Source: Dioscorea cayenensis subsp. rotundata
Lineage: Eukaryota; Streptophyta; Magnoliopsida; Dioscoreales; Dioscoreaceae
DNA length: 64,000 nt
NCBI RefSeq assembly: GCF_009730915.1
Contig: NC_052474.1
Coordinates: 7,971,501-8,035,500, forward strand
Direction: 5' to 3'
A model generated the notes under the pieces. That model saw nothing but the letters and a program-made list of their open reading frames with translations. It was not told the origin of the DNA and searched no databases. Shown here piece by piece: positions 49,260-64,000 of this stretch (position 1 is the first letter of the stretch; each line of letters starts with the position of its first letter). Made by a program: the position numbers and the translations under genes.

Positions 49260-52200
49260 GAGAGAAAAAAAGCGAATTAGTTGTCTTTTACTCATAAATG
49301 CCCCTCGAGATGGCAGATATTACAATATTGCCACAACCTTTTATGTTTTGTGATTGAGAGGGACGTGGAGAGATGGCTACGGGTTTGGGGCCACTGAGGG
49401 TAATATAGTAGTTATGAGGTTGCATGAGGGGTAATTATGGAAATAAATTTACGGGAGGCACGCCTCGAAGTTGGGAATCAGAGGGTTGGTTATTGGGACA
49501 TAGGGTTCGAGAGTGTGGATGGGACATTAGGGAGGTATGTGACGTGGCTAGTTTTTCATTGGAGGAATTGAGGTTTGGGGGTGACGTGGATGATGAGGGT
49601 GAGAATTTGGGTATCTTTTGATTTGGTGAGGATGGTTTATTGGTTTATTTACCGCGGGAATGACGCGGGAATTGAGCGGATGGAGTCTGGACTTTGAGAT
49701 TCGTGTAGATAAAGGTTTATGATAATATACTCAAAATATATATATATATATATATATATTTTTTAACATGTGCAGTGAGAGGAACAGAAAATATATGTAG
49801 TTTCGGTGGTTTAATAATTTTTAAAAATAAATTCCCTCTTGTCATATAATGTTAAAGTTGAGTGAACATTATTTCTCTTACAAAGGATTCATATTAAGAT
49901 TTGTAAGTATTGTTAATAAACAGTATTAAATTCTAATATATAATGTATGAACAACACTGATAAATAATGCTACAAAACAAAATTTTAAATTATTATTTTT
50001 TATGTATTTTATGATGAGTTGTCAGTGATAAAATAATTTAACTTATTAGTAAATTATATATATAGTTTATAAATTAGGTTATTGCCTTATGTGATCATAA
50101 TCAACCCAAATATCTATATATATAAACAGTTAATTTTCTTATGTTTTAAGTAATAGAATGGCTTCTTTTTTTGTTAGTAAAAGACAAACAGGAGAAGATA
50201 CAAGACAAACTGGCTACAAATTAGGTTCTAAAGCAGAGCATGGTGGGCTAATAAAGCATGGAACTTTAAAAAAAAAATAAAGCAATTACTTTAATTAAAA
50301 ACACAGGTAGATGGATCCACTCCATGTTGATTGAAAGAAAGAGATTAATTAGGAAAAAGTGCATCATGATAACCTCTCACGTTTTTCCAAATCTAAGTTG
50401 GTAGGTACTAAAATGCACCTAAAAAAATATGAAGATTAGTTTTAATTAAATTGTGGTTTAAGTTATGGTGGTAAGAGTGGGGCACATGGTGGAGTTGGAT
50501 GGGGTTTAGCTTAACTTATTGGTTGAACTATAGTTTGTGTTTTGGCATATTGACACAAAGCATGGGACAAATGGAGCACAAATTGGCCGCAACGCTGTCT
50601 ATGATATATATATATATATATATATTTATTATATAATTAATTAAAAGACAAAACATAGCATTTTGGGTGTAATATATTTTAATAGAGACTCAATTTTTTT
50701 CTTAATAATATAAGCCACTACTGCATTATAAATAAAAAAAAGTTAAATAAATTGAAGTGAAGAAATAACAATTAACACAAAAAAAATATGGCATTAATTA
50801 AACACACTAGAAAGACTGAGGGACAACCAAAAATTAATTATTGAGGATGAATTGTCTATTCTATACTACACTAGAATCTGTGAGTGGTGAGTCATGTTGG
50901 CTTATTTCAGTATTAGGGGTCAATTTAGTGAATTTACCAGAATCTATGGTTAAGAGCCCCAAGGCAACAAAATTCAAGCCAATTCTGTCTGTTAATACTT
51001 AATACTAAATTTCATTATTTAATTTTTGAATTGCATTATGAAGAATTTTTTTAAAAAGTACTGTATAAATTTTTAAAAGAAATAATTGGATACTGCACAA
51101 CCTATTGTGGTGTTGCTGAGATTTAGAGAACTAAATCACTAAAAAAAAATTTCTCTCAAACAAAAGCATAATCTAGTGATACCCATTCCGTATTGAATTT
51201 AAGAGGTCTTTGAGTTTGAATTTTTCAACTTGTAATATACAGGGCCTTTTGTAGAAAGTCTGTGTGAGAAACACTCACTTTCCCTCTAAAAGTTATATGA
51301 TAGAAAGAATTTATTTTCAGAAGATCTACAAATCACTGAAAATGAGTATATTTTTATACTTATTTATCCATTTAATTACCTGTGTTTATCATTTTCATTA
51401 ACAAAAAAAAAACTTTTTTTACCTTTGCAACATGCAACATATATATATATATATGTACTCGATAAATGTTATAAACAAATTTTATAGTTTTATTTTTTAA
51501 TTTTTATGAAAAAATAAATACTTAATAAAAGCTACCAATCAATTTAAAGATGCTTAATGGCTGCGAATTATTTGGGAAAACAAATAAAGATGCAAAGCTA
51601 TATTTGGCAACATAATATTTTTCAAAGAAAAACAAATTGCAAAAAAATAAAAAATAAAAAATAAAAAATAAAAAATCTGACAAGTATCCACGTGCAAACA
51701 CGTGAGTTTTAATGTGAGAAGAGGAGGGTAGGGTGGGCAAAGAAAATAATAAATATACATGATTTGGTTACAATAGTCAACAAATGCCGACAAGATATGA
51801 TGTTGATATTTCATGACACCCTCCACGTCTCAACTTCCATGCCCATCACATGCTCTTTTTTTTTTTAAAAAAAAAATTACTAAAAAAACAATTCTTTCTG
51901 AAAATACAATAATTCATATTTTCCTCCTGATTAAGGATTAATAATTGTGATAAAATTCATATATATATATATATATATTTTACACCCAAGAGAGGAGGAA
52001 GGGAAAAGAAGGGACGCGGCAAATCTGGTGCGGGATAGTCGGAAGATCTGGTGTGAAACGGTTAGATCCAGCAGAAATGACTGGAATCAAAAAAGTGTCA
52101 GCGAAAAAAAGACCTGTAGGTGAAAATCTGGTGCGTGTGAATTTTTTTTTTTCACAAGCTAAAGAAGAGCAAGGAAAAAGAAAAGACAAAGGGGGAATGT

Positions 52201-55200
52201 GTACAATTTTAAAGATCTATAAAGAAAGGGGGAAAAAATCAAAGGCTATGCTATGAAATTTATTTTTTTAATAAAAAAAAATAGAATATATACAATAATA
52301 GTGGAGAAATAGTATCTCAAATTTCAAAAATATATTGTCAGAGTTATGATTGATTTTCTTATGGACCATGAGACCCTAAATTTAAGGGAACACATGTCAA
52401 GTGTTCAGATCATAAGGGATAGAATTAATATATAGTATAGATAGATTATAATCCACTTTTTTTTGCTAATTAAATGAAAATTTTACTTTTCATTTTAAGA
52501 AGATTCCTTTCTTATGTCATGCTTTCATAGATTCAATTTGTGGAAATATAAGATATTAAGATGAAGTTGTCTAGACTAAAATGCATAAAATTACAAAAAA
52601 TATGAAATATATAAAGCATAAGGTGATGAATTAATATATATATATATATATATCTCATTATAGAACAAGAAAAATTAAATTCAATCATATACATAGTCAA
52701 AGATGGAGAATTAAATCAACATTTTTTTCACAAAAGTTAACAAATGATAAAAAATAAACAGGTACAAAAATGCACCGATTACGTGATTTGACTGATTTTC
52801 TCACACAAAACTTTTATAGAGACTTAAAAAATAAATTATAATCTGAGAGGTTCGGAACTCGAGACCTCAATCGCGATAGTACCATGGGTAACTGCGGTTC
52901 CTACTATATCAACATTTCAAGCTTATGACCAGTTAAAAATCAACTAAAACTCATCAGTGAATTTCATGAGAATGGAAAACATTGGATACCATGAATGAAT
53001 GAAAGCCTCCAAACTCTGCCATTGTTCCCTAGGGACAAGAATATGAGACAATCAAGGGCACACACGATCCCACATATCACATATGTTAATGTCATACTAG
53101 GCTTACTAGCTGGGAAAAAGATCAAACCGAAAGCAAATGAATGACAAGAAACAAAATTCATTCATTCATTCACATTCATTAAATATAGAATATATCTGCA
53201 TTTGGTCTATCAAAATCAAAGGTATTTAGTCATCAATTTGCTTTTGTTTTCCATTGAGTTGAAAGAGTGGATGACAAAGGAACAAGATGCAGAAGAAAGA
53301 ATGGAGCTGAAGGAAAGAATAAATGAAAGACTAACTTTGATGTGATAAAAAGACGTGAGAAAGTCATCCACTAATAAGTCACAGATCATTACTTAGACTT
53401 TATGATACAAAAATCAAAGTGGAAACATGTCAACATAATCTAAATCTACTTGCTGTGGAAGAATTTGGAGGTCATTTTCCAAAGAAAAGATGGTGGATTC
53501 CAAGTATTCCTAATCTGGACAACTATAACCATTTGCAGTAGTCTATTTTTAATGTGTACTATTCATATGTCCGGATTGAAAAGAAAATATATTGATAGAG
53601 TGCAATGAACTGACCACAACCCAGGTGAAATTCAGTAATACGCTTACGGGAAGGCCTGACGATGCTTCAGTTCTTCGTTGTGATTTGATTTGATCTTTAC
53701 CTGCAAATTTGTTATCCTATTATATATCTGCAACCAAAGTTTCTCCAATACAATGAGTGCAACTTTAACCTGAGATCAATTCTAGATAAATTGAGTGAAA
53801 ACATTCAAAAGCTTTGAAAGAGATGCCTGTTACAGTGACAATGAAGGAAATTACTAGTTTGAGCAAATACATAGGCTAATCAAGGATAAGAAGTTAGAAT
53901 TATACTATACATTCAGGATGAAACATATTGCAGAAATAAGACCAGATCCTGAATATATCTGTCACATATTTCTAGTCTTTCACTACAATTCATCGGTCAG
54001 TGTTCTTTTATACATACACACATCAAGAGATCATGCCTTAGAACTAAGAAGAAAGTGGGAATTTTTCATTTTTTAGCATAGCTTCAACTGCCAAGATAAG
54101 AATAAAGTGTCAAGTCGCTTCCTTTTTTTCAGATCTATACAATTTAAAATATATGTGAATTTCAAATGATAGGAAAAAATATATTAACAGTCCTCATAAA
54201 AAACCAAAAGCCTACATCACACACAACAATCACATCTTTTCAAGCAAGTGGTGAAGGCACTGTCGATTTTGTCAAGTTCATGATTCATTCCTTTACTATT
54301 ATGGCACATTCACAAGAGGACATATATATATATTTATATCGGTTGTCACTTGACACAAATTATTTATTTGACTGAATACATGTTTTTTCCTCTTACTAGT
54401 TGTGTTTGTTTACCACTTAGGCCAAGGAGATAAGAAATAACTAACTATGGATTCTACGTTAGCACAATAAAAGACATTAAAGATTAAAGCCCAGTGACAT
54501 TAGAATCCCAATGTATTCCTTTATCCTTATGAAGCTATTGCTTCACACGGAAAATCTGACATATATACAACATAGGTGAGCTGGGCATGATAAGTATAAT
54601 AGCTTTCATGGCATGATAATATACGTATATCTCACTTAAAATATCATCACTGTAATCAAGAATCTGGAAACCAGAATGCAACAAAGATGAGCCTCATATG
54701 ACAGGTTTTCATGCTTATGCATGTCTAGAACACATGGGAAACAACAAAGATGAGGATCAAATGATAGATTTTGATGCTCATCTCTAGAACACATGGTAGA
54801 CATCAAAGACAAGCCTCACATGAATTGATATGCTTTGATATTTATCTCTATAGCAAAGGGAGTACCTGTTCTAATGAAACCAACAAGAAAAACTCATTTT
54901 ATTGGCAGCCAAACAAATGTATGTTCTGGTGAGGGAACAACATCATTTAACAAAATAAATATATTTTTATGATTTTATGGTGCCTCTGTTTTAAACTGAA
55001 GAGTTTATGCATAGTCCTCAATTTAGGTTTTCCGAATATTTGCCCATAAGACATGTTCAAATTTTGTCTATTCAAACAGACAAACAAACAATTAACAGTA
55101 AACCAAGTAACGTTCAAACTTCAACCCCACAATCTGACAAAAAAATAAATAAAATAAAAAATAAAAATAAAACCCCAGGATTAGATAACATTGGATGACA

Positions 55201-55822
55201 TAAAAGAACAGATGTCATAGCTTTAGCCTGAAGGTCCTCAACACAGCATTGCTAATAAAGTCTTCTACACCAGTTGCATGGGAACATCATCATAATTTTA
55301 AAGCTTAAAAATCCAAAAATAACAAGATCGGCAGCCAACAGTACATCCAAGTAAAGCAGATTTGAAAAGAATTTCTTTTAAAAAAAACAACAAATTAATT
55401 AAACGCTTCACCATTCACAAACATACAAAGAACTCAAAGTCGTTTACATGCAAAGGATTTCATCCTATGATTTCAACAAATAAAAATAAGATGAGAAGCA
55501 CCACCAAAGCATTCAATTAAACAGAAAGAGACAAGAAAGGAAGACATCATATGCATTCAAATATACAATCAGCATATCAGATTTATAAGCAGAATTTTCA
55601 TGGAAAAACTCATGAGACCCACTTTAATTATCATCCTGGTACAATACAGCAATGAGGAACAATACAAATTGTCCACCTCTCTTCAGTTTAAGGCTTAAAT
55701 TCAGTCACATTCTCTGTTTCTGTTAGGCATATGAAATCTAGCGCAATAAAGGACTAGGGAAAAAGAGGGGAGAACTATAACTTCTCTTTTAGTAAGTGAA
55801 TTGAAGTATACCTCTCCGGCTC
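49260..55822. other. Intergenic, nothing coding recognised
   Basis: A more GC-rich stretch at 49380-49680 holds a 65-codon frame with no recognised domain. Beyond it the sequence is AT-rich with (TA)n runs (49738-49760, 50605-50624, 51439-51454, 52634-52653). A further possible SINE-like copy lies at about 51170-51250. The region 52850-52915 has a TTCGGAACTCGAGACCTC stretch that looks like another repeat fragment. The part nearest 55822 is 3' UTR of the ribose-5-phosphate isomerase gene; GAG/GTATAC just after its stop (about 55812) could be a 3' UTR intron donor. Confidence 0.5.
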
Positions 55823-56644
55823 TCAACCCTTGTTCTTCACTGTCACCCCATCCTCACCGGCGATGATCACCGAGGACGCCAAACCGAGGAACATCCCATG
55901 CTCTACAACACCAGTAAGCCTCAGGATCTCGTCGCTAACCTCATTGAGATCTCGAGTTATGCCATTCTCAAAGTATAGGTCGACGATGTAGTTGGAATTG
56001 TCGGTCAAAAATGGCTCCTTTTTCTCGTCTCCAGTCATCCTCAGCCGAGCATCGAACCCGCATTCTCCGGCAAACAGCTTCTTGAGCTGCCCTAGGGTGT
56101 AGCCCCAGCAGAACGGGATAATCTCGACGGGCACAGAGTTTCCACTGCAGCCAAGACGGTCCACCATTTTGGAGTCATCGACGATGACAACGAAGCGTTT
56201 GCTTGCGCCCTCAATCATCTTCTCGCGGAGAAGAGAGCCACCGCGACCCTTGACAAGGTTGAGATGTGGGTCGACCTCGTCGGCACCATCAATGGAGAGG
56301 TCAACGGAAGGGTGCCGATTGAGGTCGGAGAGGGGGATACCTACGGATAAAGCGTGCGCCTCAGTCTTCTTCGAGGTGGGGATGCCAACGATGTCATGAA
56401 GCACGCCGCAGCGAAGGAGATCGCCGATGCGGTCCAAAGCGTGGACGGCGGTGGAGCCAGTGCCGAGGCCGAGGACCATGCCGGGCTTCACAAGGTCAAC
56501 GGCACGGTGGGCGGCGATACGCTTGAGTTCATCCTGGGAGGTCGGCGCAGCTGGGAGAGGTTGGGGCTTGTCGCCAGGGAAGTGGAGGTGGGGGAATGGG
56601 GTCACAGTTCCTAGGGTTTCGCTTTGGGGGCAGATGGTGCGCAT
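55823..56644 (-). CDS. RPI: Ribose-5-phosphate isomerase, type A, 273 aa, intronless
   Basis: Interconverts ribose 5-phosphate and ribulose 5-phosphate in the pentose phosphate pathway and Calvin cycle. Phosphate/substrate loop GTGST at 61-65, catalytic DGADE at 119-123, KGRGG at 132-136 followed by SLLREKMIE with the catalytic-region glutamate, and VEHGMFL near 247-253 are all present. The first roughly 36 residues precede the conserved SQDELKRIAAHRAV and are not clearly a transit peptide; overall it looks more like the plant RPI1/RPI2 type than the plastid RPI3 type, so location is uncertain. The coding region is GC-rich compared with its flanks. The gene stands head-to-head with threonine synthase. 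Confidence 0.96.
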   Translation of the reverse strand: MRTICPQSETLGTVTPFPHLHFPGDKPQPLPAAPTSQDELKRIAAHRAVDLVKPGMVLGLGTGSTAVHALDRIGDLLRCGVLHDIVGIPTSKKTEAHALSVGIPLSDLNRHPSVDLSIDGADEVDPHLNLVKGRGGSLLREKMIEGASKRFVVIVDDSKMVDRLGCSGNSVPVEIIPFCWGYTLGQLKKLFAGECGFDARLRMTGDEKKEPFLTDNSNYIVDLYFENGITRDLNEVSDEILRLTGVVEHGMFLGLASSVIIAGEDGVTVKNKG

Positions 56645-59153
<2,509 letters not shown>

Positions 59154-62100
59154 ATTAATTGGTATGTGTTTGATTATTATCTTCTCCATTCCTTTTCTGA
59201 TTTGTAGGAGAGGGCTAGTTTTAAGTTGTTCTTTAATTAGGGCTGGAGTCCATTCCATGTTTTCAGTCATAATACATAATACTAGTATGCCTTGCAATTG
59301 TGTTTTTAATGAAATTTTATGCCAAGGTTTTCATTATTCCTCTTTGTTGGTATGTTTATGGCTGTTGTGCTTCATAATACTAGTGTAGATGATTCATGAT
59401 GTAATCAAAGGGCTTGCTTTTATAATTTCCAATCCCTAACACTTACGGCCAAGCATCTCAATGTCAAACATATTATTTATGAAATTTAGAGTGTTGAATC
59501 AGCCAGGAAAGGCTTGTTTTTTATGTGAATTTCTCATAGAAGGATTTGTTTTAATTAGGACATTTTGTTTAATTTTAAATGTTAATGGGTGATAGATTAT
59601 CTCTCCTTTTCGAATGGCATTTGCTTCCTACATTGGACTCCACGGTTAAGACAATGTGTCGACTTGATATCATTAGGACATTTTGAAACTGAACAAGGAG
59701 GTGCGATTATTAATGTTTTTTCAATTCTTTTTGGAAGGTTAAATTCTATGGACTTTACAATGCTAAAATTAAATAAGCATTTAACACAATTCAATCTCAG
59801 ATCCAATTGCAAGGCTTAGCTTATTGTAATAGATCAATATGTCTAGTTAGAAAAGGAAGTTGAGGTAGGTGCCATGGTGGATTAATATTTGAAAGAGGAG
59901 TTTGTATTGTTTAAACTAATTGATTACACTGTTTTACAAGGGCACTAGTGGTTTGAGTTTAGGCCACAAGTCGGTGACTTATGGATGTTTAGATTGTAGC
60001 TTAATTTAAGTCATGGTAGATCCATTAAAACTGTTTTCGATTTCCTAATGTTTCAATTAAATGGCACATATCTGGCTGATTAAATTTCTAGCAACTCTTG
60101 CTATATGGTAAATGGTCACTTCTGACAAAATCACTATTACTGAGAACTCTGAACAGCATTGATATGTTCCTAGCCAGGTAGGTAGTTGAAATGACAGAGC
60201 TTAGAAAGAATGAGGATGACTAAAAGAGAAACAAATGTTGATAGATATATTACTTGATATCAAGAATCTAACCTCACCTGATGGAGCTAAATGTTTAGTG
60301 AGGCTTGTATTGAATGATGCCAATCTTAAAATCATAAGTTTATAAATTGAGTTGGTTCTGGAAGTGGGGCAATTTAAGAAAGCACCCTATTGAATGACAA
60401 TATGATATAGGTTGATATTTCATAAAAAAATTTCCAGTACATATATCAAGCTTGTTTAGTTTTAGTACTGTAATTACTTTCATTCATAACCATAGATGAT
60501 TGCATGATGGGTGATGAAAACATGATCTTTTTCCATCTTTATACCCATTCAGCTATAGTAAATGCAATTTATAAGTGGACCCTGCAAATCTCATTTAATA
60601 AATTCCCTGCCAAATCTAAGTGATATCCTTTTCATTTTGTTAATTTTAACCAATCTGATTTTGTTTGTTTGTTTGTTTTTCAAACCCTCCAGCTCGCTCA
60701 GTGCTAATCTTGTCACTCACTGGATGGAGTGGCTTTCAAAAAAGAAAGAAAAAAAAAGGCTGCTGTAAGTCACCTGCTTTCTTCCTTGTGTCTTGATCTG
60801 ACTATTGTCAAGGAGGAGACAAGCTTCTGAGGCTTAAGTGCTGGAATTCGTCTGTTTCTGCGAGGGTGTTTGTGAAAGCACTCAGGAGGTTAGCTTTCAA
60901 AAAGCTTTGCTCGTTAGTAGGATTTGTCTCATTTCAGTTTGATTCCCTCTCAATTGCCCTGCAGTGCTCCTTATCCCTGAAATCTTGTATGCACCTATAG
61001 ATCTTTGTGGATCCTAATTATTGGTTGGATTGCATGTGTTAAGAAGTGTGATTCCTGTATTTTGTTTCATTCATGGGTGTGTTGCATACCAAGTGCTTGT
61101 AGAAATGCCTTGCTGCTAGTGTTGTTTTCTTTTAAAGCTTTAGTGATTCTTGCTGTAATGTCTGGTGGTTTAATTAGTCCTGTCCAGTGCTTGAGGTCGA
61201 GATTCAGAGTATTTGTTGTTAATTATATAGAGTTTTTTCCCCTCCTGATTTTAGTTGTTAGTTTTATCTGTTTGAAACCACATTTTGTTACTTGAAGTTA
61301 TAAGTGTTCTTCATCCATGCTAGTTCTTGCATTGATTTTTGTCTAGTTTCAATTCAATTATTCCTTGAAATGCATTCTTTTGTTAAATTGATGATTGATG
61401 CTTGTGTGTTGAGTTAAATCTCTTCTTTAAACATTGCATTTGCTTGGTTCTTAGCGGCCTCTGCATCCTCTTAACAATCAAATCCATTGTTTTATTCAAA
61501 TTGTTATTTGAATTTATGTTTATCCTTTTTCACACTTCTAAATTCATAGCTCCTGGAACCTTATTCTATTGGAACCTTCAGGAGCTTCTTGAGTCTCCTG
61601 CAGAAATGCTCTAAGGTGCTTTGTAATCTGATTTCCAGCTCAGGTCCATTTGAAGGCATGTAATCTTCCCCTTTCTTTGTCATTAGAATCAAATAATTCA
61701 AGGGCTTAGCATGCTTTGAGATGTTCTTTTCTTTTGAATTCACTTAACTTCTACTCTTATGAGTTGTCCCATTGATGGCTGATGTTTTTGTTGTTGTTGT
61801 CGGTGGTTTTCAACTAGTGCCAGGATATGTTTAAGATGTCTGATGTTTAGAATCTCTTGTTGCAAGCACTTCAGTCTTGCAATTCCATGTGAGCGTCTAT
61901 GCTTTTGTTTTTGGCTTGGTTCTCAGATTTAGCAGTTGCATGGTAGAATATTGTCTTAATTAGTAGCTTCAGCAGTAACCATCCCCCGGTGAGAAGTCCT
62001 TGGTGTTTGAAGTGATGAGTATTTTCCTATTAGTCAAAAACCTGTTTAAAGCCTTCGTAAAAGACTAGATACCCATGTGTTGGATGTGTTAGTGGCCTCC

Positions 62101-62600
62101 TGGTTTTTGCTTCAATTGTTGTAAACTAATATAGAAAGCTGCATTCCTTTGCATCCTATGGAAATAAAGTGTAAGAATTTGATTTTATGCATACCATGCT
62201 GATATCTGTTGTGCTTGCAATGGTTGTTTCTTTATTGGAAGAGTGTTGGTGGGTGATGATTTGGCTGTTTTTGAATGCTGATTAGTGGTGGTTTTCTGAA
62301 AGCTTGTATAGTAGATATATGATGTCAGTAAGGGCCTGAGAGAAGCAACATGTTGTTTAATTAGACCATCAATTATTTTTGACCGGTTGTGGGTGGTGAT
62401 TAATTCGAACCCCTGACACCGTGGTCAATGTGTGATTTTGCCATTGATCTTATTCTCAAATTGGTTACAATATTGTTTCACTACCCTGATGGTGTTAAAC
62501 TTCAGAACATCAGAAGAGGTTCTTTGGCTATTCCAGCCATCTAGTTTTTAAGTCACTGTTTAGTCATGAGCGTATGAGGCTATTATATACTTTAGAATTA
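59154..62600. other. 3' UTR of threonine synthase, then intergenic
   Basis: No exon chain or domain was recognised on either strand. Open frames are short and AT-rich. TTCGAACCCCTGACACC at about 62405 looks like a fragment of a tRNA-related repeat rather than a gene. Confidence 0.5.
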
Positions 62601-64000
62601 GAGTTTAGGTTACTTTCTCACTCCTCTAAATTCTGTTGCCTGTGTTGGAATGTAGGGCATTCCAGTGAAGCCGTCGTGGTTTTGGAGATATTCTTGGATG
62701 TTAGTGAGGTAAGTGAATCCACATATAAGTTAATATATTAATTTGTTATGAAATTTCAGCTATTTATTTATTTACATTTATTTATTTATGTATTTATTGA
62801 TTGATTTTGAAAATAATTGAAATATTTTAAAAAGCGGGATCATGCTATTTTATGTATGCATGTCAGTTTGCACCATTTCTGCTCAAATAAGATCTTGGAA
62901 ATTTTTGGATTATAATTCATGTCAAATTCTTCGGTTTCAGAATGGAGAAGTTTGCATTGTTAACTCAGTAATTATGGGCGTCTAGTTTGACATTTTGGAA
63001 CTTTGGCGTCAAAACAAGAAAAAAACAAGAAAAAAACTTATTTTGTATAATTATTCTTAGTCTTCAAATGGACTATGCGCTAACTCTGTCAATGGGATCA
63101 ATTACTGACCATGTCAGCATGAAACTTCTAAAAAAATATTACTATAGTTTCATACTGGTTTGTTGGTGAAACAATAACGGTCTTTGATATACTCTGGCCC
63201 GAGTTATCGGGAGTAAATAAATGAACTTTTGTATTTTGGCTTAGGCCATCGAGAGTAAATTAATAACCTCTGATATTTTGGTTTGAGCGCTATTAAGGTT
63301 AAATAAATAGATATAGTAAAAGCTTGGAAGATAGGATCTATGATATTTTACTGTATATGTTATGTTCATGCTATATTTTATTTTGATGCACTGAAGTATG
63401 GATTTTTGGTTATTTCTTGATTCTTGAAACTGAGTTTTTTAAACTGTTGTACGATTTTAATTATTATTTTTAAGTGGATTTCTTACTCCTTTCTAGGCTG
63501 CCAAGCTCATAATCCTGTATATGACTTTTTTCAGATCAAGATCAAGATGGACTGGTGGGTGACTTAGCGGTGATTATCGAGTAGCAAGCGTATTTTCAGG
63601 CTGGAATAAGTTACTTGAAAGTTTTTTTTTTTTTGGAAACCTTTTATATTCCGAAATTTGTCGTACTTTTATATTTGAAATTTGTGGTTTTATTAGATTG
63701 TTTAATCCGCTATGAGACTGATTTTGAGAGGGCCTAACCGGGCTGGATTTGGTGCATGACATTATAATTTCTGTGTTAGTATTTGAAATTGTTGTATTGA
63801 GTACTATTTTGGTGCTGCTTACCAAATGGTTATTTTGGTGCTTATTTCATATTTGAATGATATATCATCACCCTTGATGCTAGAAAGAATATTCTCCTTT
63901 TAAAGTGTTATGTTGTGTGTTTTCATTTGTTTTATGTATTTATTTTGAATTGTTTGTTCACTTCGCAGCTGAACACCTTGACTGTAATTATTTGCAATAT
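62600..64000 (+). mobile_element. Possible LTR-like sequence of a Ty3/gypsy element, running off the window
   Basis: GTTAGTGAGGTAAGTG (about 62698) and CAGGT-like/GGTGGGTGACTTAGCGG (about 63554) resemble landmarks inside long plant Ty3/gypsy LTRs, as does the similar GAGGTAAG and CCCAGGTGATAG in the solo LTR at 11701-14581. Three diverged units of about 50 bases (GGCCCGAGTTATCGGGAGTAAATAA and two relatives) lie at 63197-63320. Neither border is visible. Confidence 0.3.

Noticed and set aside
49424-49621. 65-codon plus-strand frame upstream of the five-pass protein gene
   Set aside because: Short, no domain, no splice partners; probably a chance frame in GC-richer promoter-distal DNA.
52842-52912. 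Possible tRNA gene around TTCGGAACTCGAGACC
   Set aside because: No acceptor stem or anticodon arm could be formed; more likely a repeat fragment.

Overview
The window is nuclear DNA of a flowering plant. The supported genes are plant families with spliced GT-AG introns, AT-rich intergenic sequence full of (TA)n microsatellites, and LTR-retrotransposon debris. The organism cannot be fixed from this sequence; a non-grass monocot is my guess, not a demonstrated fact. No operon-like system, CRISPR array, rRNA or confident tRNA gene was seen, and I found no wholly new biological system.

Layout. 1-2746 holds retrotransposon remnants, followed by exactly 1000 N (2747-3746). 4030-10429 (minus) carries a DNA ligase 6-type gene: an SNM1/beta-CASP nuclease domain fused to an ATP-dependent DNA ligase. 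Its 3' end is lost at the gap, and its start is flanked by telomere-like repeats. 11701-14581 is a solo LTR with intact target-site duplication. 15585-22572 (plus) is a 13-exon TPR gene of the TTC5 family with one GC-AG intron. 27630-28205 (plus) is an intronless PADRE/DUF4228 gene. 29569-30945 (minus) encodes translation factor eIF5 in one coding exon behind a long leader intron. 36085-38183 (minus) is a RING-CH E3 ligase gene. 44972-49102 (minus) is a nine-exon five-pass membrane protein gene with prominin-like topology. 55823-56644 (minus) encodes ribose-5-phosphate isomerase, head-to-head with 57392-59153 (plus), threonine synthase. 59154-64000 has no recognisable gene and ends in LTR-like sequence.

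The genes are housekeeping or stress genes of unrelated pathways (DNA repair, translation, pentose phosphate, threonine synthesis, ubiquitylation), so no joint function is implied. The most useful cross-gene observation is that three genes (RING-CH, five-pass protein, threonine synthase) need removal of one base from a short homopolymer, five places in all, to give family-length proteins. That suggests base-calling errors rather than five independent mutations. The most interesting biology is in the ligase 6 gene: a PCNA-binding-like box, two UBA/CUE-like segments between nuclease and ligase, and telomere-like repeats beside its start codon.
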